Shown here: piece after piece, positions 16,737 through 26,422 of the stretch
How positions within the stretch are numbered: the first letter of the stretch is position 1
Layout: each line of letters begins with the position of its first letter
Assembly: GCA_965242805.1 (NCBI GenBank)
Contig: CBDETD010000002.1
Span: 434,001-498,000 of the forward strand
Source: JANQEU01 sp965242805
GTDB taxonomy: Bacteria > Bacteroidota > Bacteroidia > Cytophagales > Cyclobacteriaceae
Length of the DNA: 64,000 bases
Reading direction: 5' to 3'
Program-made: the position numbers and the translations under genes
Notes under the pieces: model-generated
Databases searched by the model: none
Seen by the model: the letters and a program-made list of their open reading frames with translations, nothing else
What the model was told of the DNA's origin: nothing

Positions 16737-17528
16737 ATGGATCCTCATGACAAGCACACAGGCAGTCCCAAAGGTCCTGATAATAATCTTGACCTGAAAC
16801 AATATAACGTCCTCTATGTCGATGATGAGCCGAACAACCTGCTACTCTTCAAGGCGTCCTTCCAGCGGGAGTTCAATATAATTACCGCAGAGTCCGGTCA
16901 AGACGGTCTTCAAATCCTATCCAAGAAACCCATCCATCTAATTGTCACCGATCAGAAAATGCCGAAGATGACTGGTATGCAGTTTCTGAAAAAGGTCAAA
17001 AAGAAATGGCCCTATTTGAAATTCATACTACTGACCGGATTCTTTGAACACGATGTCATCACCGAAGCCATCAATGAAGTTGGTATTTATTGCTACCTCA
17101 ATAAACCCATGGACCTGGAACAAATGAAAACCCTGATGACCAAGGGTCTGGAATCCTACCAGCTTGAAATGGACAAAAATTATGTGGATCAGCAATTACG
17201 GGACTACAAGCTACGATATGAGCAATTCCTGTCCAGTGCCATTGACGGGATTGTTATCATAGATGATGAACTAACGATTATGACGATAAATCCGGCTATC
17301 ACTCGCATGTTTGGTTACAAGGAAGAACAACTTGTCGGTCACCCTGCCTCTACTCTGTTACCAGGCGTTTTTGATCACGAAATTGGTAATGATTATCTGA
17401 ACATTTCGGCGAAAAACGGGCAAAACGAGTATATTCCAGTGGAAGTTGCTATCTCCACCATGGAGCTAAATAGTAAAAAGGTCTACTGTGCAATCATCAG
17501 GGATATACATCGTCGACCGAAAACTTGA
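16737..17528 (+). CDS. Response regulator: receiver plus PAS domain, no output domain
   Basis: The 263-residue protein has an N-terminal receiver domain (about 22-140) with the acidic pair in LYVDDEPNN, the phospho-acceptor Asp72 (LIVTDQKMP), a Thr in LLTGF and the Lys of LNKPMD. A short coiled linker leads to a PAS domain (about 150-258; FLSSAIDGIVIIDDELTI, then INPAITRMFGY). There is no kinase, cyclase or DNA-binding domain after the PAS and no partner kinase next door, so it is an orphan. It may be a phosphorylation- and ligand-dependent adaptor. Confidence 0.85.
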   Translation: MDPHDKHTGSPKGPDNNLDLKQYNVLYVDDEPNNLLLFKASFQREFNIITAESGQDGLQILSKKPIHLIVTDQKMPKMTGMQFLKKVKKKWPYLKFILLTGFFEHDVITEAINEVGIYCYLNKPMDLEQMKTLMTKGLESYQLEMDKNYVDQQLRDYKLRYEQFLSSAIDGIVIIDDELTIMTINPAITRMFGYKEEQLVGHPASTLLPGVFDHEIGNDYLNISAKNGQNEYIPVEVAISTMELNSKKVYCAIIRDIHRRPKT

Positions 17529-17639
17529 CACATCGATCAGGTATCCTATCCATACTTTCCCGTCCGTTTAAATAGAATATTGATCCAACTACTGATCTAT
17601 TTCGTAATGAGGATTGTGAACTAACCTCTTATTCTCTGT

Positions 17640-19226
17640 ATGAAAGCCTTCCTCCTGCTGCTTGCAGTTATCGTATTATCCGGATGTTCTTCCCCTACCA
17701 GTACTGATCAACTCAATCCACCCGAAATCTGGGGAGATCTTGAATCGGGTCCTTATGTGGTAGGATTTAAAACACATTTCCTATTTGACAAGACCAAACC
17801 ACCTGTCCCGTACGTCAACTGGCAAGACGACATTTTTCCAACTAATGAAACCATTGGTCGTCAAATGCAACTTAACCTTTGGTATCCTGCAGCAAAAGTC
17901 TCCGGAAAGCGTGTTTCTTTTGGTGACTACGTAGATCTCATATCACAGCAAACAGATTTTTCTATATTAGATACCGGCAAGGTCAGTTTCGCTAATGATC
18001 AGTTTATCCTGAAAACCAATCTCCTGGGTGGTAACGGTGAATTCACCCTTGAAAAGCTTGAAAAACTACGCGCACTACCGACATATGCCTATGATGAAGC
18101 CATTCCTGCTGAAGGTCAATTTCCTCTTATCCTCTTCCCAAATGGTAGTTCTCCCGCGTCCCAAAGCCTGATGTGTGAGTTTCTGGCCAGTTATGGCTTT
18201 GTAGTGGCTGGATTCGCTCCTAAAGGCCAATTCGGCTCCCTCAACGAAGCCTCAACCAAAGGGATTGAGATGGCCGTAAGTGACATTGAATTTGCGGTTC
18301 AACAGCTGTCCAACATCCCATCCGTAGATATCAATAACCTCGCTTTGATCGGTAACGCTATCAACTCCTCTCATATTACGGCCTATCAGACGAGAAATCC
18401 GAAGGTGAAATGCCTGGTAAGCCTTGAAGGTGGTTTATTGAGTGCGTTTGAGCAGCGTCTCCTTGATAAAACTGTATTCTATGAGCCTGGAGCAGTAAAT
18501 GTCCCCATTTTGGCCATATACGCTCCCCACCCCTCTATTTACCCCTCCTACATCTCTCATTTGAAATACTCGGATCGGTATTTCTTCCATTTCCCCCAAA
18601 TGTCGGAGTTTCATTTCCTGAATTATGGCCTGCTTGAACAGTTTGTCCCTGACATCATCGGAAAACCTAAAGGTAATGTGCAGGAAGGCTATGAGTCAGG
18701 AGCTGAAATCATCCTGAATTTCATGCAAACCTTCCTGCTCAACAGTCAGGACAAGCGTGATTTCTATGTTCAGTATGAAGACAGTTACCCCGAAGGTGTG
18801 GACACTCTATTTCAATTCAATTCAGTACCACAACCACCTGATATATTGTCTGTTAAGAATAGTTATCGAAAGTTGGGTTTCTCGTACATCGACAGCATTT
18901 ACAACGCTCATAAACCAGTGGACACTCAACCCTTTTCATTGTCCTTTTACACAGACATAAAGGACTGGTTGGCCTGGAAAAAGGATGAAGAATATGTGAA
19001 CCGTAAGAAGTTATATGCCTTAGCCTATGATAGTTATCCTAACTCTGTGGAGGTAAACTTTTACCTGGGTTATTTCGCGCTGATGACCAAAGACACTGAT
19101 CTCACAAAGAAACATTACGCTATCGCTCAACAGCTGATAGATCGTGGTACTGATCCTGAACTCACCATGGGTCGTAAACAACAAATTGAACGGTACATGG
19201 AGGAAGATCTGAAGACCCTGGAATAA
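17640..19226 (+). CDS. Lipoprotein with alpha/beta-hydrolase-like fold lacking the usual serine
   Basis: The 528-residue product has a lipoprotein signal peptide (LSGC, Cys16). Residues about 155-350 look like an alpha/beta hydrolase of the PAF-acetylhydrolase or dienelactone-hydrolase type (FPLILFPNGSSPAS, LASYGFVVAGFAPKGQ, VDINNLALIGNAINSSH). At the expected nucleophile elbow GxSxG the sequence reads GNAIN, so the serine is replaced by Ala. The C-terminal about 130 residues are helical with TPR-like spacing. It may be a non-catalytic binding protein or may use a different nucleophile. Ends 9 bases from the convergent chitinase gene. Confidence 0.6.
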   Translation: MKAFLLLLAVIVLSGCSSPTSTDQLNPPEIWGDLESGPYVVGFKTHFLFDKTKPPVPYVNWQDDIFPTNETIGRQMQLNLWYPAAKVSGKRVSFGDYVDLISQQTDFSILDTGKVSFANDQFILKTNLLGGNGEFTLEKLEKLRALPTYAYDEAIPAEGQFPLILFPNGSSPASQSLMCEFLASYGFVVAGFAPKGQFGSLNEASTKGIEMAVSDIEFAVQQLSNIPSVDINNLALIGNAINSSHITAYQTRNPKVKCLVSLEGGLLSAFEQRLLDKTVFYEPGAVNVPILAIYAPHPSIYPSYISHLKYSDRYFFHFPQMSEFHFLNYGLLEQFVPDIIGKPKGNVQEGYESGAEIILNFMQTFLLNSQDKRDFYVQYEDSYPEGVDTLFQFNSVPQPPDILSVKNSYRKLGFSYIDSIYNAHKPVDTQPFSLSFYTDIKDWLAWKKDEEYVNRKKLYALAYDSYPNSVEVNFYLGYFALMTKDTDLTKKHYAIAQQLIDRGTDPELTMGRKQQIERYMEEDLKTLE

Positions 19227-19235
19227 AAAAACTCC

Positions 19236-20450
19236 TTATTCATCTTTTCTTTTCGTTGTTTGATAAATTGCATCAAGCAGGCTCCCCTCCTCTTTTGTGT
19301 CATTACCGAGTTCCCAGAACATGACACCTCCCAACCCTTCATCAATAGCGTATTGGATTTTTAATCGGACAGATACGGTGTCATCGTAGGAAACAAGGAT
19401 ACTATCCAGGGCATTGTAAAGAAATGAGGCCTTTGCTTTTTCGTCCCAATGTCTAACGAAGTTTCCGTCTGACTCAAACTCCCTCCGGATATTGGCATAG
19501 GCCGTCCATCCCCTGTAGATCCCACCACTCAATTGATAGAGACCTTTGTTCTCTGGGGGCACACCTTTCCACGCTCGTCCGTAAAATGCTGCGCCGATTA
19601 CGATTTGCTCAGGCTTTGTACCTCGATCTATCAGAAAATTAACAATCTTCTCGACGGATCTCGGGCCTGGATCTTTATTGGATCCAGACTGATAACTACT
19701 ATCGAGCTTCAAACCAAATGGTGTTCCTTCTACAGATTTCAGTCCGGCATCCCCCAGAGGTGTATGATGCGCGGTATATATGGAATAGCCTCCTACCTGA
19801 TCGTAGGTCATCACATTCATATAATCTGCATACTTCATCACTTCCTCCGTCTCAATATGATCATAGTATCGTTTCCACCCGGCGGAAGCAAACGTCAGGG
19901 TCTGAGGTTTGTCAATGGTATTGAGTTGCTCTCTTAGTCCTTTCATCAGCAATGTAAAGTTCTCCCGGTCCTCCGGACGGGCCATTGTACCTGCTCCGGA
20001 AATGGAAGGATATTCCCAATCGATGTCTATTCCATCCAGCTCATACCTTTTGACAAACTCAATGGCACTTTCAATAAAGCCACTCCTGCTTTGCTCCGTC
20101 AATGCCATGTCTGAAAAACCATCAGCTCCCCACCCACCACATGCAATCATGACCTTCAGCTCTGGATTCCTTTCCTTCTGATCCACTAATTGTTGCAGTT
20201 TCAGGCCCTGCACCTCAGGATCTCTGAATGCCATTTCTCCATCAATCACATGTGTGAAGGAAAATATGATGTGAGTAAGTTTTTCAACCGGTATGCTTTC
20301 CGGTTGATAATTCTTTTCCGGAACGTAGTAGGCCATGACAACTGGACCATCCGGTTTTGTCTCCTGGTATTCCTTTGGTTCGCAGGAAGCTATGAAGATC
20401 AAACACACAAATCCGATTACTACCTGGAATGGGGAGAAATTCTTTACCAT
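19236..20450 (-). CDS. GH18 chitinase-like lipoprotein
   Basis: The 404-residue protein has a lipoprotein signal (ASC, Cys23). The GH18 barrel is clear: VMAYYVPEKNY at strand 1, VMIACGGWG at strand 3, the catalytic DGIDIDWEYP with Glu146 as acid/base, YMNVMTYDQVGGY at strand 6, and GGVMFWELGND at strand 8. It probably hydrolyses chitin or other N-acetylglucosamine polymers at the cell surface or in the periplasm. No carbohydrate-binding module is attached. It starts 58 bases after the FtsX-permease gene on the same strand and may share its transcript, though the link is uncertain. Confidence 0.9.
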   Translation of the reverse strand: MVKNFSPFQVVIGFVCLIFIASCEPKEYQETKPDGPVVMAYYVPEKNYQPESIPVEKLTHIIFSFTHVIDGEMAFRDPEVQGLKLQQLVDQKERNPELKVMIACGGWGADGFSDMALTEQSRSGFIESAIEFVKRYELDGIDIDWEYPSISGAGTMARPEDRENFTLLMKGLREQLNTIDKPQTLTFASAGWKRYYDHIETEEVMKYADYMNVMTYDQVGGYSIYTAHHTPLGDAGLKSVEGTPFGLKLDSSYQSGSNKDPGPRSVEKIVNFLIDRGTKPEQIVIGAAFYGRAWKGVPPENKGLYQLSGGIYRGWTAYANIRREFESDGNFVRHWDEKAKASFLYNALDSILVSYDDTVSVRLKIQYAIDEGLGGVMFWELGNDTKEEGSLLDAIYQTTKRKDE

Positions 20451-20508
20451 AGGCTAAAGGTGCAAAAAAATGATAATACAACTGTGAGCAATTCGTTATT
20501 TGCTTTCC

Positions 20509-23112
20509 CTACTCATCCCTCAGCATTCTTACCGGATCCATCACCGTCACTCTCCACGTGTGGTATCCACTGATGACCAGCATGATAAACATAAGCATGA
20601 TATAGGATTGGGCAAACCTCAGGAGGTTGAGTTCTGCCTGATACGCATAGTGGTCCATCCACGCATGGACCAACCATATTGTTGGCACGATACTTAATAT
20701 CATGGCAATCGCACCATATACGAAGTACTTCCTTTCCAAAAGCCAGAAGATCTGGCTTATTCCTGCCCCGAAGATCTTTCGTACAGAGATCTCCCTGGTC
20801 CGTCTTGAACTTGTGTATTGTGACATTCCAAACAGACCTAGACAGGCCAATCCTACAACAACCAATGAAAGTATCTTCAATAAGTCCTTGAGTTCCACAT
20901 CCTGGCTGTGGCTCGCTTCAAATTGCTGCTCAAGGAATCTGATATCCAGTGCTTCATTGGGTGAATGTTCTTTCCAGGTATCAGTAATGTATTCAATTAC
21001 ATCCGAAGTGTTCTTTGTATCAAAATTTACGGTAATGACATTTGCATTGGGTGAAAGCATGAAATAACTCGGTTGCAATGCATCGTGTAGCGAGCGATAA
21101 TTAAAATCTTTCACTACCCCTATCACACGTTGTGTCTTAATGACACGCCCTCCACGAAACGAAACCTTTACCCTTTTTCCTATCGGATCTTTCCATCCAA
21201 AAGCCTTTACTGCAGATTCATTTAATATAAGTCCGGCTGTATCCTGCGCAAAATCCTTTTGAAACTCCCGTCCCTGCACAACCGGAACGCCAAGTGTCTC
21301 AAAATATCGATAGCCAATGAATCCCCTACTCATGGTGATGCCACTCTCCTCTCCTTCCGGTACGAGTTCATAATTCACACCTGCCGGCCATCTCAAGGGC
21401 AACTGACCGGAATTGGTGACATTGTGGATACCTGAGTGCTTCATGAGCTCATCCATAAATACCGGATGACGGGAGGTCTGCTCATCGTATTGATTTCGTT
21501 CCATGTACAGTAATTGATCTTTTTGGAATCCCAGATCTTTTCTGAACAAAAGTTCGATCTGATCCTGGAAAAAGAATGAAGAAGTGATCAGAAAGAACGA
21601 AACCATGATCTGGATCATTACCAATCCCTGCAATAAACCGAATGATCGTCCGGTACCCAGTATCTTACCGCGAATGGCATCCACGGCCTTGTATTTAAGT
21701 TGCAATAGAACTACATAAATACTTGAGAGGAAAGTGATTGCCAGGATCACAACAATCGTCCTTAGAATGACATCCATAGTCATCAAAAGATCACTTTCAA
21801 CTGTGATGCCACTCATATCAACAAATTTCAATACATAGAACGCACTGAAATATGCGATCAAAAGGCATAGGATCAGGGTTAGGAAGTTTTCGAAAAACAA
21901 TTGGCTGGCTACCATTAATCCACTCGCTCCCTGCACTTTACGAATGGCTACCTCCTTCCCTTTCACAGCGCCCCTGGCAATGGTTATGTTGATGAAATTG
22001 ATCGTGGTCAATATCAGGATAATGATCCCCACAACCATCACAATATTTACAAACTGAGGTTTACCATTTTGAGATAATTCCCAATCCGTCAGGCTTTTAA
22101 GATGAATGTCTTTCACTGGCATTAAACCATACGATTCATTTCCGGACAACTCACTGTATTTGGCCAGCTGATCCTCCAAAGTCATCAGGTCGGAATCGGG
22201 TCTAACCTTCACATAGTTGAAAATGAAATCAGCATATGACCAATCCGTTTTCAGACGCTCTTTATCCCAAAAATCAGACTGGAACAGCGAAGAAACAGGA
22301 AGCAAGTAATCCGCCTGAAAATGTGTGTTTAAGGGAATATCTTCCATAATACCCGTAACAACATATCGCTGATTATCCAGGTGCACTGTCTTTCCCATGG
22401 CGTCTCCATCAAATATTTTCTGAGAAAGGGATTGGGAAACCACCACATTGTTGGGGCTCTCAAATACATGATCACTATTTCCGATCAACAGCTTAATACC
22501 AAATACTTTGAAAAAAGAGGTATTGGCATAATGTAATGATAGTTCTCCCCATGGCTTGCTTTCAGGATATCTGAAGTTCTTGCGATCCCAACGACCGTTG
22601 ATGATCTGGACTACATCTGAAACTGCTGAGACATCATTCAGGAGGTATTGTCTAAAGAGATAACTGGTACCGTTTGAGGACCCCCCAAATCTATTGTCTC
22701 TTTCCGTTTTTACGATTCGGTATATGTCCTCTGCCTCCGGATGATAGTTATCATAACTGTGTTCTTGAATGACAAAGACCATAATGAGTAATACGGATAA
22801 AATTCCAAGGGTTAATCCTCCGAAAGTAACAGCATATTCACCTGGTTTCAATTTGACTGAACGGATATATACTTTCAGGAAATTGCGAAGAAGTCCCGGT
22901 GTGATCATATTCAATAGTCGCTTAAGGGAATGTATCCTTATGAGATTGATGACATCAAACCACAATTTCAGATGAGCAATAAATGCGCTAGTGTTTTTGG
23001 ATCTCCAATTAAAGTTCTCCTGGATGTCCCCAAGTAGCTCATCGTGGTCTTCCCTGGGACAGGTCCATCTGACAATTAATTCAATGAAGTGGTGAATTTT
23101 TCTATGGCTCAT
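20509..23112 (-). CDS. FtsX/MacB-type ABC transporter permease with prefix domain
   Basis: The 867-residue protein has an N-terminal soluble 'permease prefix' region (about 1-75; ELLGDIQENFNWR), then two copies of a MacB-like periplasmic core plus FtsX membrane unit. Core 1 covers about residues 120-330, and membrane helices follow near 365-395, 415-440 and 455-480. Core 2 starts near 510, and the closing FtsX domain (GLFGMSQYTSSRRTREISVRK) is near 770-800. No ATPase is encoded beside it. Such PadR-paired permeases are very common in Cytophagales and are annotated as ABC permeases of unknown substrate. Its ATG overlaps the PadR stop (ATGA). Confidence 0.85.
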   Translation of the reverse strand: MSHRKIHHFIELIVRWTCPREDHDELLGDIQENFNWRSKNTSAFIAHLKLWFDVINLIRIHSLKRLLNMITPGLLRNFLKVYIRSVKLKPGEYAVTFGGLTLGILSVLLIMVFVIQEHSYDNYHPEAEDIYRIVKTERDNRFGGSSNGTSYLFRQYLLNDVSAVSDVVQIINGRWDRKNFRYPESKPWGELSLHYANTSFFKVFGIKLLIGNSDHVFESPNNVVVSQSLSQKIFDGDAMGKTVHLDNQRYVVTGIMEDIPLNTHFQADYLLPVSSLFQSDFWDKERLKTDWSYADFIFNYVKVRPDSDLMTLEDQLAKYSELSGNESYGLMPVKDIHLKSLTDWELSQNGKPQFVNIVMVVGIIILILTTINFINITIARGAVKGKEVAIRKVQGASGLMVASQLFFENFLTLILCLLIAYFSAFYVLKFVDMSGITVESDLLMTMDVILRTIVVILAITFLSSIYVVLLQLKYKAVDAIRGKILGTGRSFGLLQGLVMIQIMVSFFLITSSFFFQDQIELLFRKDLGFQKDQLLYMERNQYDEQTSRHPVFMDELMKHSGIHNVTNSGQLPLRWPAGVNYELVPEGEESGITMSRGFIGYRYFETLGVPVVQGREFQKDFAQDTAGLILNESAVKAFGWKDPIGKRVKVSFRGGRVIKTQRVIGVVKDFNYRSLHDALQPSYFMLSPNANVITVNFDTKNTSDVIEYITDTWKEHSPNEALDIRFLEQQFEASHSQDVELKDLLKILSLVVVGLACLGLFGMSQYTSSRRTREISVRKIFGAGISQIFWLLERKYFVYGAIAMILSIVPTIWLVHAWMDHYAYQAELNLLRFAQSYIMLMFIMLVISGYHTWRVTVMDPVRMLRDE

Positions 23113-23426
23113 GGTCTATATGCTGGTATGGTCTCCCACATCTGATTTCTTGATTGCTGGATCTCCAGGGCCACATTGTATCCCATTTGGGTTGCCTGAT
23201 ACATCCTTTTTGGTTTTCCACCTCTTTCAGGGGTCGCCTCACCCATCCTGCTTTTCAACATTCCTTTTTTTTCAAGCCTTTTAAGGACCACTACCACAGC
23301 GGGTAGAGATATTGATCTTTTGAAACTAGTCTCATAGATCCTGACAATCTCCGCTCCATTCGTTTCCCCTTCTTTGAGGATCACCAACAGGATCATTTCC
23401 TCCAATAGGCCCAGATTGAAACTCAT
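23109..23426 (-). CDS. PadR family transcriptional regulator
   Basis: The 105-residue winged-helix protein shows the PadR N-terminal fold: FNLGLLEEMILLVIL, then GAEIVRIYE, ISLPAVVVVLKRLEKKGML and the wing KPKRMYQATQMGY. The short length (no C-terminal PadR dimer domain beyond one helix) matches the subfamily linked to FtsX permeases. It is translationally coupled to the permease through a 4-base ATGA overlap at 23109-23112. Direct and inverted repeats directly upstream (23432-23480) are probable autoregulatory sites. Confidence 0.88.
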   Translation of the reverse strand: MSFNLGLLEEMILLVILKEGETNGAEIVRIYETSFKRSISLPAVVVVLKRLEKKGMLKSRMGEATPERGGKPKRMYQATQMGYNVALEIQQSRNQMWETIPAYRP

Positions 23427-23431
23427 AGTTT

Positions 23432-23480
23432 ATTAAGTTAATATTTGTTAACTACGAATTAAGTTAATATATGTTTACAT
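23432..23480. promoter_or_regulatory. Tandem operator-like repeats upstream of the PadR gene
   Basis: Two 21-base copies starting with ATTAAGTTAATAT occur at 23432-23452 and 23458-23478 (26-base period, 19 of 21 identical). The first includes AGTTAA-tatttg-TTAACT, a perfect 6-bp inverted repeat (23436-23453). The second includes ATGT-tt-ACAT (23471-23480); ATGT/ACAT half-sites are typical of PadR operators. The position, 5-55 bases upstream of the PadR start, fits autorepression. Confidence 0.55.
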
Positions 23481-23555
23481 TAAAAATCCAGACCCCATAC
23501 TTTCTCTTTTTAGTAAAAGTATTTCTTCGATTATTTATATTTCATTTTAATAGTT

Positions 23556-23563
23556 TACATTTG
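23556..23563 (+). promoter_or_regulatory. Possible -7 box TACATTTG
   Basis: This matches TAnnTTTG and lies 32 bases before the ATG of the 190-residue secreted protein. A convincing -33 element was not found. Confidence 0.45.
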
Positions 23564-23595
23564 ATATTCTTTCACAACCCAACTATAACTACATT

Positions 23596-24168
23596 ATGAA
23601 ACCATTCTCTTTCCTCCTTGCCCTAATAATTGGCACTTGTCTATATGCTCAATATCCGAATCCTGTCAGTGGTTCTTTCAAGATCACTGTTTCCGATGGT
23701 GTCTGTTCATTCAATGGGCTTAGTATTGGCGATAAACTTGCTGACATTGAAAAGAAAATAGGTAAAAGTGGATTGATCACGGATGTTCCGGGAAATGCTG
23801 GTATGAAAACCATCTTCTATCCTAATCATGGCCTGGCATTCTCACTCGAAGGAGAATTCATAAGAGAGATCTCATTGTTCCCAAATGAAGGAACGCAGAT
23901 GGGTGATATTTCACGTTTTAAGATCTTTTCAAGAAATAAAAGTGAATGGAGATTTGATCAATTACCTCTCATAGAAGCCAATCCTCAGGATATCATGCAG
24001 TTGATGGGTACTGACCTGAGTACCAAGGTCGGTGCAGGATTTACAGCTGCCATCAGCAACAATGTAATGGGTTACAAGGTCATCAATTCCGGTGGTGCAC
24101 AGGATATCATCTTTTATTTCAATAATAAAGACGTCATGGAAGAGATCACCAATCGATTGAGCAAATGA
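23596..24168 (+). CDS. Secreted protein of unknown function
   Basis: The 190-residue product has a signal peptide (cleavage near CLYAQ, residue 19). The mature part contains FNGLSIGDKLADIEKKIGK, the pattern of a small domain in which a ligand or inhibitor loop precedes a regulated helix, then a beta-rich middle and a second similar stretch (NPQDIMQLMGTDLSTKVG). The second stretch resembles the first, hinting at an internal repeat. I do not recognise a family. It stands between the divergent PadR operon and the S9 peptidase on the same strand, with its own likely promoter. Confidence 0.6.
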   Translation: MKPFSFLLALIIGTCLYAQYPNPVSGSFKITVSDGVCSFNGLSIGDKLADIEKKIGKSGLITDVPGNAGMKTIFYPNHGLAFSLEGEFIREISLFPNEGTQMGDISRFKIFSRNKSEWRFDQLPLIEANPQDIMQLMGTDLSTKVGAGFTAAISNNVMGYKVINSGGAQDIIFYFNNKDVMEEITNRLSK

Positions 24169-24283
24169 GGTCCGTTTGATCAACACGCGGTAGCTTCTTA
24201 ATTAATCTCCATCCTGACATTTATCCTTGTCCAGGATCAATTCCTTATTTTATTTCGCGGTAACGATTTAACACCATTACCCT

Positions 24284-26290
24284 ATGAAATCAATTACACT
24301 ACTCCTACTATCTATTGTCTATTGTACCAGCGTCTTATTCGCTCAGGAAGCATTGACCCCTGTTGATGTTGCCAGCATCAAATCAGTTTCACAGGTAAAG
24401 ATCTCATCCGATGGTAAGTACATTGCCTACACGGTTAGTAATCCAGCCGATCCATTTAAGGAAAATGTAGCAGCGAGAACGCCTCTGTACGTTTTTGATG
24501 TGTCCTCCAACACTTCGACTCCGTTTTATACTCAATCGTCGGCAGGTGCATTGAGCTTCCGTCCCGGATCAAATTCCATAACTTTTCTTAGCCAGGGTCC
24601 GAATGACAAAGTCAAATCGCTCTATGAGATAAGCTTATCCGGTGGTGAAGCCGTAAAGCTGTTTGAACACGCCACAGCCATTAGCAAGTATGAATGGTCA
24701 GTGGATGGTAAACTACTTATCACCGCCAAGGAGAAAGTGGATGAAAAAACTTCAGTCCTACCTTACCAACCAGAAATCTACGAGGAAGATCTTCCATTTA
24801 CGAGAGCGTATATCATCGATCTGGAAAAAGGAAAAGCCACCCAGGTTAATATTGATGGCCATATTGACGAGATCCGATGGAGTCCTGATGGATCCCGAAT
24901 AGCAGTTTCCGCGGCCCCTACTCCTCTCATTGACGATTTCTACATGCGACAATCTATCTACATTGTGAATTCAACAACCTCCGAAGTCATTGGACAGGTC
25001 AATCACTCTGGTAAGCTTGGGGAATTCGAATGGAGTTCCAACGGTTCGAAACTAGCGTTCAGGGCCGGTGCTAATCTTAACGATCCAATTGATGGTCGTA
25101 TTTTGATCGTTGATGCTGACGGTGGAAACCCTAAAAACCTCGCCCCTGAATTTTCTGGTAAGTTTGAGAAGTTCTCGTGGAAAGATGGTAACACCCTCTA
25201 TTATTTGTCCAGCGAAGGCGTTTACTCGGCCTTTGGTACGCTCAACATTAGTAATGGAGCTTTAACTCCCTCTATAACAAGTGGCTCATTCCCGATACTG
25301 AAGGATTATTCTATTGCTGATGATGGGTCCTTAGCGTTTATAGGTGAGTCCCCCAACTATCCTAAGGAGCTTTTCTTTATGGGAAAGAAGGACAGATCCC
25401 CGAAACGAATTACTGATTCCAATCCATGGTTAGCGGACAAAGTCCTCGGTAAGCAGGAAGTTGTGAAGTATAAAGCCCGTGACGGTATGGAGATCGAGGG
25501 ACTATTGATCCGTCCTGTTGGGGAACGACAAGGACAGAAATATCCGTTGATCACGGTTATTCATGGTGGTCCTGAAGCTCACTACGATAATGGTTGGTTA
25601 ACATCTTATTCTTCTGCAGGCCATCTAGGAGCTGGAAATGGATATGCAGTCTTCTACCCTAACTATCGCGGTAGTACAGGTCGTGGACTTGAATTTACGA
25701 TGAGCAGTCAGGCTGACCTCGCTGGAAAGGAATTTGACGATGTCGTGGATGGAGTGGATTACCTTATCGAGAGTGGCCTGGTAGACGGTTCGAAAGTTGG
25801 AGCTACTGGTGGTTCTTATGGCGGTTATGCCACGGCATGGATGGCAACCAAGTATAGTGATCGTTTTGCAGCAGGTGTGATGTTCGTTGGTATTAGCAAT
25901 AACCTCTCAAAATGGGGAACATCCGATATACCGGAAGAACTTTACCAGGTACATGCCAGAAAAAGAGTGTGGGAAGATTACGATTTCTTCATGGACCGCA
26001 GTCCGGTAAAATATGTCGACAATGCCAAGACTCCCCTATTGATCATGCATGGCAAAAACGACACAAGGGTATATCCCGGCCAATCCATGGAGCTATATCG
26101 TCATATTAAGACCAGAACTGACACGCCGGTCCGATTGGTTTTTTATCCTGGAGAAGGTCATGGTAACCGCAAAGCTACAGCTCGTTTCGACTATAATCTG
26201 CGTATGATGCGATGGTTTGACAACTACCTGAAAGGCTCGGATAACCAGCTGGATACAACGATCGATTTACCGGAAAAGAGTGAGAAATAA
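24284..26290 (+). CDS. Secreted S9 family prolyl-oligopeptidase-like peptidase
   Basis: The 668-residue enzyme has a signal peptide (about 1-20, LFAQ). Residues about 25-390 form a TolB/WD40-like propeller (repeats such as ISSDGKYIAYTVS and EIRWSPDGSRIAVS). The C-terminal alpha/beta-hydrolase domain holds the catalytic triad: Ser511 in GGSYGGYATAW, Asp593 in GKNDTRVYPGQ and His626 in PGEGHGNRK. It belongs with the dipeptidyl- or acylaminoacyl-peptidase branch of S9 and probably trims peptides in the periplasm. It ends with a strong intrinsic terminator. Confidence 0.93.
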   Translation: MKSITLLLLSIVYCTSVLFAQEALTPVDVASIKSVSQVKISSDGKYIAYTVSNPADPFKENVAARTPLYVFDVSSNTSTPFYTQSSAGALSFRPGSNSITFLSQGPNDKVKSLYEISLSGGEAVKLFEHATAISKYEWSVDGKLLITAKEKVDEKTSVLPYQPEIYEEDLPFTRAYIIDLEKGKATQVNIDGHIDEIRWSPDGSRIAVSAAPTPLIDDFYMRQSIYIVNSTTSEVIGQVNHSGKLGEFEWSSNGSKLAFRAGANLNDPIDGRILIVDADGGNPKNLAPEFSGKFEKFSWKDGNTLYYLSSEGVYSAFGTLNISNGALTPSITSGSFPILKDYSIADDGSLAFIGESPNYPKELFFMGKKDRSPKRITDSNPWLADKVLGKQEVVKYKARDGMEIEGLLIRPVGERQGQKYPLITVIHGGPEAHYDNGWLTSYSSAGHLGAGNGYAVFYPNYRGSTGRGLEFTMSSQADLAGKEFDDVVDGVDYLIESGLVDGSKVGATGGSYGGYATAWMATKYSDRFAAGVMFVGISNNLSKWGTSDIPEELYQVHARKRVWEDYDFFMDRSPVKYVDNAKTPLLIMHGKNDTRVYPGQSMELYRHIKTRTDTPVRLVFYPGEGHGNRKATARFDYNLRMMRWFDNYLKGSDNQLDTTIDLPEKSEK

Positions 26291-26318
26291 GGAGTTAAAA
26301 CTCCAGGTTTAGACAAAT

Positions 26319-26372
26319 AATAACCATCTATAATCTACTGTTATTCAGTTACTTATAGATGGTTATTTTTCT
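26319..26372 (+). terminator. Strong intrinsic terminator after the S9 peptidase gene
   Basis: AATAACCATCTATAA (26319-26333) pairs perfectly over 15 bp with TTATAGATGGTTATT (26353-26367), followed by TTTCTTT. It lies 29 bases after the stop codon. It may also serve the convergent gene ending at 26423, since its left side is A-rich on the plus strand. Confidence 0.85.
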
Positions 26373-26422
26373 TTGAGATATAATTAAAGTATTGCTTTAA
26401 TTGATCTTTTACTTATAGGCGA

